Assembly (NCBI GenBank): GCA_026390015.1 | Contig: JAPLGS010000139.1 | Coordinates: 1 to 64,000 of the forward strand | Length of the DNA: 64,000 bases | Direction: 5' to 3' | From: Chloroflexota bacterium | GTDB lineage: Bacteria; Chloroflexota; Anaerolineae; Anaerolineales; Villigracilaceae | Part shown: positions 60,514 to 64,000 of the stretch, in pieces | Position numbering within the stretch: position 1 is the stretch's first letter | Layout: each line of letters starts with the position of its first letter | Notes under the pieces: generated by a model | What the model saw: the letters and a program-made list of their open reading frames with translations, nothing else | Database searches by the model: none | What the model was told of the DNA's origin: nothing | Position numbers and translations under genes: made by a program

Positions 60514-61257
60514 ATGACGTCAACCATAGAAAGAGAACTCAGCCACAAGCCGCTAAAGGAGGAAATATACGATGCCCTCCATCGTCAGATCATCGCGGGT
60601 AAATATATACCCGGAGACTGGTTACGTCAGGAAGATATCGCCACCCAGATGGGAGTCAGTATGACACCAGTGCGTGAAGCGCTTGACCTGTTGGTTGCTT
60701 CGGGCATTGCTGAACGTGTTCCATACCGCGGCGTACGCGTGCGCGAAATGTCTTCAAAAGATGTGGCGGATGCCTACGGGTTGCGGTTGATCCTTGAAGC
60801 AATGATCGCCCGGGAAGCCGCGCTGCACATCACGTCTGCGCAGATCGCGAACCTCGAAAAAATAATGGATGAGATGAAAAAACGGGTCAAGTTAAATGAG
60901 ATGCCGCAGGAAAGACAGTTAAGCCGCGATTTCCATTTATCGATCGCCGAGGCTTCGGACAACGATTTGATGAAAAAACTATATTCGGTTGTTGCGAATG
61001 CATTCCCCGATTGGCTGTTGTACGAAGCGATATTCCGCAACCCCGAAATCCTTGCGGGCAGTGTATCTCAAACGTACGAGGAACATTCAGCGATCATGGA
61101 CGCGTTGATAAAGGGTGATGTGGAAAAAGCCGTGCAAACATCCATAGATCATGTTTTGGATTCTGGAAAATGGCTGGAGGATTATCTAAAGATCCCAGCA
61201 GAATTATTAAGGGAAAAAGAAAAAATTGCTAGCTCATTCATCAAGAAGTCAAAATAG
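60514..61257 (+). CDS. GntR/FadR family transcriptional regulator
   Basis: A 247-residue DNA-binding regulator. The winged helix at about 14-80 reads LKEEIYDALHRQIIAGKYIPGDWLRQEDIATQMGVSMTPVREALDLLVASGIAERVPYRGVRV, the GntR signature. The C-terminal FCD domain (about 90-220) carries DFHLSIAEASDN and, near the end, EEHSAIMDAL, whose Asp and His positions bind a metal in FCD proteins. The ligand is probably a small carboxylate or amine. It is the first gene of a tight cluster with a corrinoid protein 8 bases downstream, and is likely the local regulator of the methyltransferase module. Confidence 0.94.
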   Translation: MTSTIERELSHKPLKEEIYDALHRQIIAGKYIPGDWLRQEDIATQMGVSMTPVREALDLLVASGIAERVPYRGVRVREMSSKDVADAYGLRLILEAMIAREAALHITSAQIANLEKIMDEMKKRVKLNEMPQERQLSRDFHLSIAEASDNDLMKKLYSVVANAFPDWLLYEAIFRNPEILAGSVSQTYEEHSAIMDALIKGDVEKAVQTSIDHVLDSGKWLEDYLKIPAELLREKEKIASSFIKKSK

Positions 61258-61265
61258 GAGGCTGT

Positions 61266-61919
61266 ATGTCAGAAGAACTGTATAAGGAAATGGCACAAAG
61301 CATTATTGACGGGGACTCGGATATCTCGACCGAGCTTGCGAAGAAATCCATCGAGCTGAAAATGCATCCGTTGGAAACCATCACGAAGGGATTTGTGGTG
61401 GGCGTGAATTATATCGGCGATCAGTTTGGCTTGGGTGAAGCGTTCCTGCCTGAACTGGTGATGGCTGGCGAGGCGATGAAAGCCGCGATCGCTGTCTTGG
61501 AACCTGAATTGCTCAAGCTCGGAGAAACCCGGCAAATGCTGGGACGTGTAGTCCTCGCAACTGTTGAAGGTGACATTCACGAGATCGGCAAGACCCTCGT
61601 CGGCACGATGTTGAGCGCCTCTGGCTTCGAAGTCGTTGACCTCGGCGTAGATCAACCTGCCGACAATATTATCGGCAAGGCGCTCGAGATCAACGCTGAC
61701 ATCATCGGTATGAGCGCGCTGTTGACAACCACGATGGTACGTCAACGCGAAGTGATCGAAGAGCTGGACAAGGAAGGCTTGCGCCCGCGCATCAAAGTAA
61801 TGGTTGGCGGCGCACCGATCACCCGTGACTGGGTCACGAAGATCAAAGCCGATGGATATTCTGAAGATGCGATCGGCGCAGTAAAGATCGCGAAGGATTT
61901 AGTTGGCAAGGGCAATTAG
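61266..61919 (+). CDS. Corrinoid (B12-binding) methyltransferase protein, MttC/MtbC-like
   Basis: A 217-residue cytosolic protein. A helical cap domain spans 1-88, with GLGEAFLPELVMAGEAMKAA, and the cobalamin domain follows with the base-off signature EGDIHEIGK (DxHxxG; the His is the lower axial ligand), GFEVVDLGVD and VMVGGAPIT. It carries a methyl group from a substrate methyltransferase to a second methyltransferase that uses tetrahydrofolate or CoM. GGAGG precedes the ATG. It lies directly upstream of an MttB-family gene, the usual pairing. Confidence 0.95.
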   Translation: MSEELYKEMAQSIIDGDSDISTELAKKSIELKMHPLETITKGFVVGVNYIGDQFGLGEAFLPELVMAGEAMKAAIAVLEPELLKLGETRQMLGRVVLATVEGDIHEIGKTLVGTMLSASGFEVVDLGVDQPADNIIGKALEINADIIGMSALLTTTMVRQREVIEELDKEGLRPRIKVMVGGAPITRDWVTKIKADGYSEDAIGAVKIAKDLVGKGN

Positions 61920-61985
61920 TAATTCACGTGGAAATTTCAGTACCAATCAGAGAGAGAAGCGAGACATAAATCCTCGGGAGGGAAT

Positions 61986-63437
61986 ATGTCTTCTAAAACT
62001 ATTAAGACCATCAGCAATCCAAAATTAAAATTGGAAGTGTTGACGCAGGAAGAAGTAAAAAAGATTCACGAAACGACTTTACAGATCATTGAAAAAATCG
62101 GGGTGAGATTTCCATCCAAACGCGCGCTGGAGATTTGGGAAGCCAACGGCGCAGACGTGAATTACGAAAAAAAGATCGTGCGTGTCAAACCGCACATCAT
62201 TGAAGATGCGCTAAAAAAAGCTCCACCAGCTTATAAACTTGCAGCGCGCGATCCGCAGCAGGATTTGCTGCTGGATGGCAATCACGTAAATCTCGGAACC
62301 GATGGCTGTGGAGTGGAAGTAATTGACATCAACACAGGCGAAAAGCGTACATCTTGCCTGCAGGATGTACGCGACATTGCCCGAATAGCAGATGCGACAG
62401 AAGAAGTGGCGTTCCATTGGGTAGCTGTCTCAGCTCAAGATGCGCCTGTGGAAGCGCGTGGCTTGCATGAATTAAAAGCCGTTTGGGAGAATTCCACCAA
62501 ACATGTGCAGACCGAGTCTGTTTACAACGTGGAAGAAGCAAAAGCCGCGATTGAGATGGCTGCGTTAATCGTCGGCGGCAAAGATAAACTCCGCGAACGA
62601 CCGATTCTCTCGCTTATGCAATGCACCGCTCCCCCGTTAGGTCATGATGGCGGGAGTTTGGATGCCGCATTATTAGCTGCAGAATTTGGAATCCCAACAG
62701 GATTTATGACCATGGCAGCTTGTGCCACAACTGGCCCAACCACCATGGCTGGAAACCTTGCTGTGGGTAACGCGGAAGTAATCGCAGGAACCGCTCTTTT
62801 ACAACTCGCGTATCCGGGAGCGCCGGTCTTTTACGCAGCGGCGCAAACCGCATCCGATCTGCGCACAGGTGCTTATACAGGCGGCGGCCCCGAGGATTTC
62901 CTCTTCGGCGCAGCGACCAACATCCTCGCGGATTTTTACAACATTCCACTTTCGATGGGCTCATTCGCTACAGGCGCGAAAGAACCAAATTGGCAGGCTG
63001 GTCTTGAAGGTAGTTTATCCACATTCATGGCAAGTATTGTCATGTCGGATATGCTGCTCGGCTGCGGATTCTTGCACGGCAGCCGCATCTGGTCTTTTGC
63101 AGAGATGATGCTGGACTGTGAAATTTTCTCCATCATCCACAAGATGATGCAGGGTATTGAAGTCAATGATGAAACTCTTGCAATAGATTCAATTGCGGCA
63201 GTCGGCCCAGGCGGGCATTACCTCGGTCAGAAACATACCCGCAAACACATGCGCGAGTTATTCATGCCGCAATTCATGGATAGACGCCCGTATTCTGAAT
63301 GGGAAACGAAGAAAGATGATGCCCGCGATTGGGCGGTTTCCAAGGCACGCAAGACATTGAAAGAACATCAACCTGATCCCTTGGACGAAAATATCAGCAA
63401 GGAAATGGATCGAATTATCAAGTCGGTTGAGAAATAA
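61986..63437 (+). CDS. MttB-family methyltransferase, non-pyrrolysine type
   Basis: A 483-residue protein of the trimethylamine methyltransferase (MttB) superfamily with a TIM-barrel fold. LTQEEVKKIHETTLQIIEKIGVRFPSKRALEIWEANGADV is the typical N-terminus and GTDGCGVEVIDINTGEKR the usual next segment. The frame is open throughout with no internal TAG, so the pyrrolysine of true MttB is missing. Homologs of this kind (such as MtgB) demethylate glycine betaine or other quaternary amines and pass the methyl to a corrinoid protein. Substrate is not deducible. GGAGG precedes the ATG. A strong hairpin follows. Confidence 0.92.
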   Translation: MSSKTIKTISNPKLKLEVLTQEEVKKIHETTLQIIEKIGVRFPSKRALEIWEANGADVNYEKKIVRVKPHIIEDALKKAPPAYKLAARDPQQDLLLDGNHVNLGTDGCGVEVIDINTGEKRTSCLQDVRDIARIADATEEVAFHWVAVSAQDAPVEARGLHELKAVWENSTKHVQTESVYNVEEAKAAIEMAALIVGGKDKLRERPILSLMQCTAPPLGHDGGSLDAALLAAEFGIPTGFMTMAACATTGPTTMAGNLAVGNAEVIAGTALLQLAYPGAPVFYAAAQTASDLRTGAYTGGGPEDFLFGAATNILADFYNIPLSMGSFATGAKEPNWQAGLEGSLSTFMASIVMSDMLLGCGFLHGSRIWSFAEMMLDCEIFSIIHKMMQGIEVNDETLAIDSIAAVGPGGHYLGQKHTRKHMRELFMPQFMDRRPYSEWETKKDDARDWAVSKARKTLKEHQPDPLDENISKEMDRIIKSVEK

Positions 63438-63460
63438 AAGCGTTATAAGTTGAAGGTTCA

Positions 63461-63498
63461 CAGGTACCAAGTCCCTCACCCAATAAACTTGGTACCTG
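63461..63498 (+). terminator. Hairpin between the two MttB-family genes
   Basis: Perfect 12-base arms CAGGTACCAAGT (63461-63472) and complement (63487-63498), followed by a T-rich tract. It may end or attenuate transcription before the second methyltransferase gene. Confidence 0.75.
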
Positions 63499-63553
63499 AT
63501 ATTTTTATTTCCTCTCTTTCGCCAAAGAGAATCAAACCCAGTAGAGGCTTCTT

Positions 63554-64000
63554 ATGCAACCCAAACTCACACTATTGAGCGATGAGATCATCGCTCGCAT
63601 TCTTGGAGAAGCCCACGAACTTCTTCTCAAACCTGGTATCAAAGTCCAGAACGCAGAGGCGCGGGAATTGCTCGCCGAAGCTGGAGCAAAGATCGACCCA
63701 GAGACGCAGGTCGCGCAAATCCCCGCTACGCTTGTCTACAAGGCCCTGGAAAGTGTGCCGCGTGATTTCTATTTATACGATTACGATGGAAACCCTACGG
63801 TTCATTACGGTGGCGACTCAGTCCACTTTGACCCAGGCTCTTCGGGTATTACGATCCTCAACCCCGAAACGCTGGAACATGACACCACTGAAACCGAACA
63901 CCTTATCCGCCTGATAAAAGTTGCCGAGCAACTCCCGCAGTATGACGCTCAATCCACGGCGGTTATTTGCCACGATGTTCCAAAAGAGATCCAGGATTCA
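63554..64000 (+). CDS. Second MttB-family methyltransferase, cut by window edge
   Basis: The first 149 residues are visible. They begin MQPKLTLLSDEIIARILGEA and continue with HELLLKPGIKVQNAEARELLAEAGAKIDPETQVAQIPATLV and later HFDPGSSGITILNP, which follow the same order as the upstream MttB-family protein (helix, NAEARELL, then a turn before the barrel). It differs enough not to be a recent duplicate. The position where pyrrolysine would occur (around residue 330) is outside the window. The ATG at 63554 has only a weak ribosome-binding site. It probably belongs to the same demethylation module. Confidence 0.85.
   Translation, partial: MQPKLTLLSDEIIARILGEAHELLLKPGIKVQNAEARELLAEAGAKIDPETQVAQIPATLVYKALESVPRDFYLYDYDGNPTVHYGGDSVHFDPGSSGITILNPETLEHDTTETEHLIRLIKVAEQLPQYDAQSTAVICHDVPKEIQDS

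Noticed and set aside
61986-63437. A pyrrolysine-containing methyltransferase.
   Set aside because: The frame is open with no internal TAG over its whole length, so nothing needs amber recoding. The second gene is cut before the relevant position.
1-64000. tRNA, rRNA, insertion sequence or prophage.
   Set aside because: I saw no cloverleaf in the gaps between genes, no rRNA-like sequence, and no transposase, integrase or structural phage gene. The baseplate J-like protein is isolated and sits with cell-wall genes.

Overview
The window looks like a chromosomal segment of a Chloroflexota bacterium, most likely class Anaerolineae. This is inferred from the overall character of the genes: a DUF1385 protein, a membrane-anchored baseplate-J-like protein, a zinc-binding form of S18, lipobox proteins with Thr/Pro-rich linkers, and TATAAT boxes a few bases from start codons. 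I could not run a phylogenetic search. Coding density is high and the genes are mostly ordinary chromosomal ones. I saw no rRNA, tRNA, CRISPR array, transposase, integrase or clear prophage.

Layout. 1-5.7 kb: a PIG-L deacetylase cut by the edge, a cystathionine gamma-synthase/lyase, a cyclic-nucleotide-sensing SpoIIE-type phosphatase split by an in-frame stop, a deoxynucleoside kinase and an ABC1/UbiB kinase. 5.7-9.3 kb: a compact signalling operon (FHA protein, receiver-histidine kinase hybrid, PAS/GAF histidine kinase). 9.3-15.8 kb: obgE, a DedA protein, an FKBP isomerase, an ATP-grasp/P1-peptidase pair, an ACT protein and small membrane proteins. 15.8-22.8 kb: an ABC-F ATPase, a Cas4/AddB-like nuclease domain protein carrying an in-frame palindromic repeat, DUF1385, an M20 dipeptidase, a family-5 solute-binding protein and secG. 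22.9-26.7 kb: a PHP hydrolase, the rpsF-ssb-rpsR operon and a secreted parvulin. 26.8-31.1 kb: rnc and smc, with smc broken near its 3' end. 31.2-43.6 kb: metabolic and housekeeping genes (aldo/keto reductase, HD hydrolase, miaA, acyl-CoA ligase, ftsH, nitronate monooxygenase-like, exonuclease III, a response regulator, DUF192, a LysM-M23 peptidase and a cNMP-binding protein). 43.6-54.2 kb: a complete branched-chain amino acid type ABC importer (livKHMGF) with a long structured-looking leader, then an ornithine cyclodeaminase-family protein, a DAO-family flavoenzyme, a CinA-like protein and an M14 peptidase. 54.3-60.4 kb: an MtaD-type deaminase fused to a CYTH domain, a membrane protein, mltG, ruvX and the baseplate-J-like protein. 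60.5-64 kb: a GntR regulator, a corrinoid protein and two MttB-family methyltransferases, the second cut by the window edge.

How the genes may work together. The last block reads as a regulated corrinoid demethylation module for a methylated amine or betaine. Its first methyltransferase is a full-length reading frame without an internal amber codon, so it is of the non-pyrrolysine type. The upstream importer, ornithine cyclodeaminase-like protein and sarcosine-oxidase-like flavoprotein could serve amino acid or N-methyl amine catabolism, but a link to the methyltransferases is only inferred.

The observations most worth following are: the 51-base palindromic element present in frame inside one protein gene and again between two neighbouring genes; the MtaD-CYTH fusion; the 260-base leader of the liv operon; a recurring TATAAT-N6..8-ATG architecture suggesting leaderless mRNAs; and two damaged reading frames (the cNMP/SpoIIE protein and smc) that need checking against raw reads.
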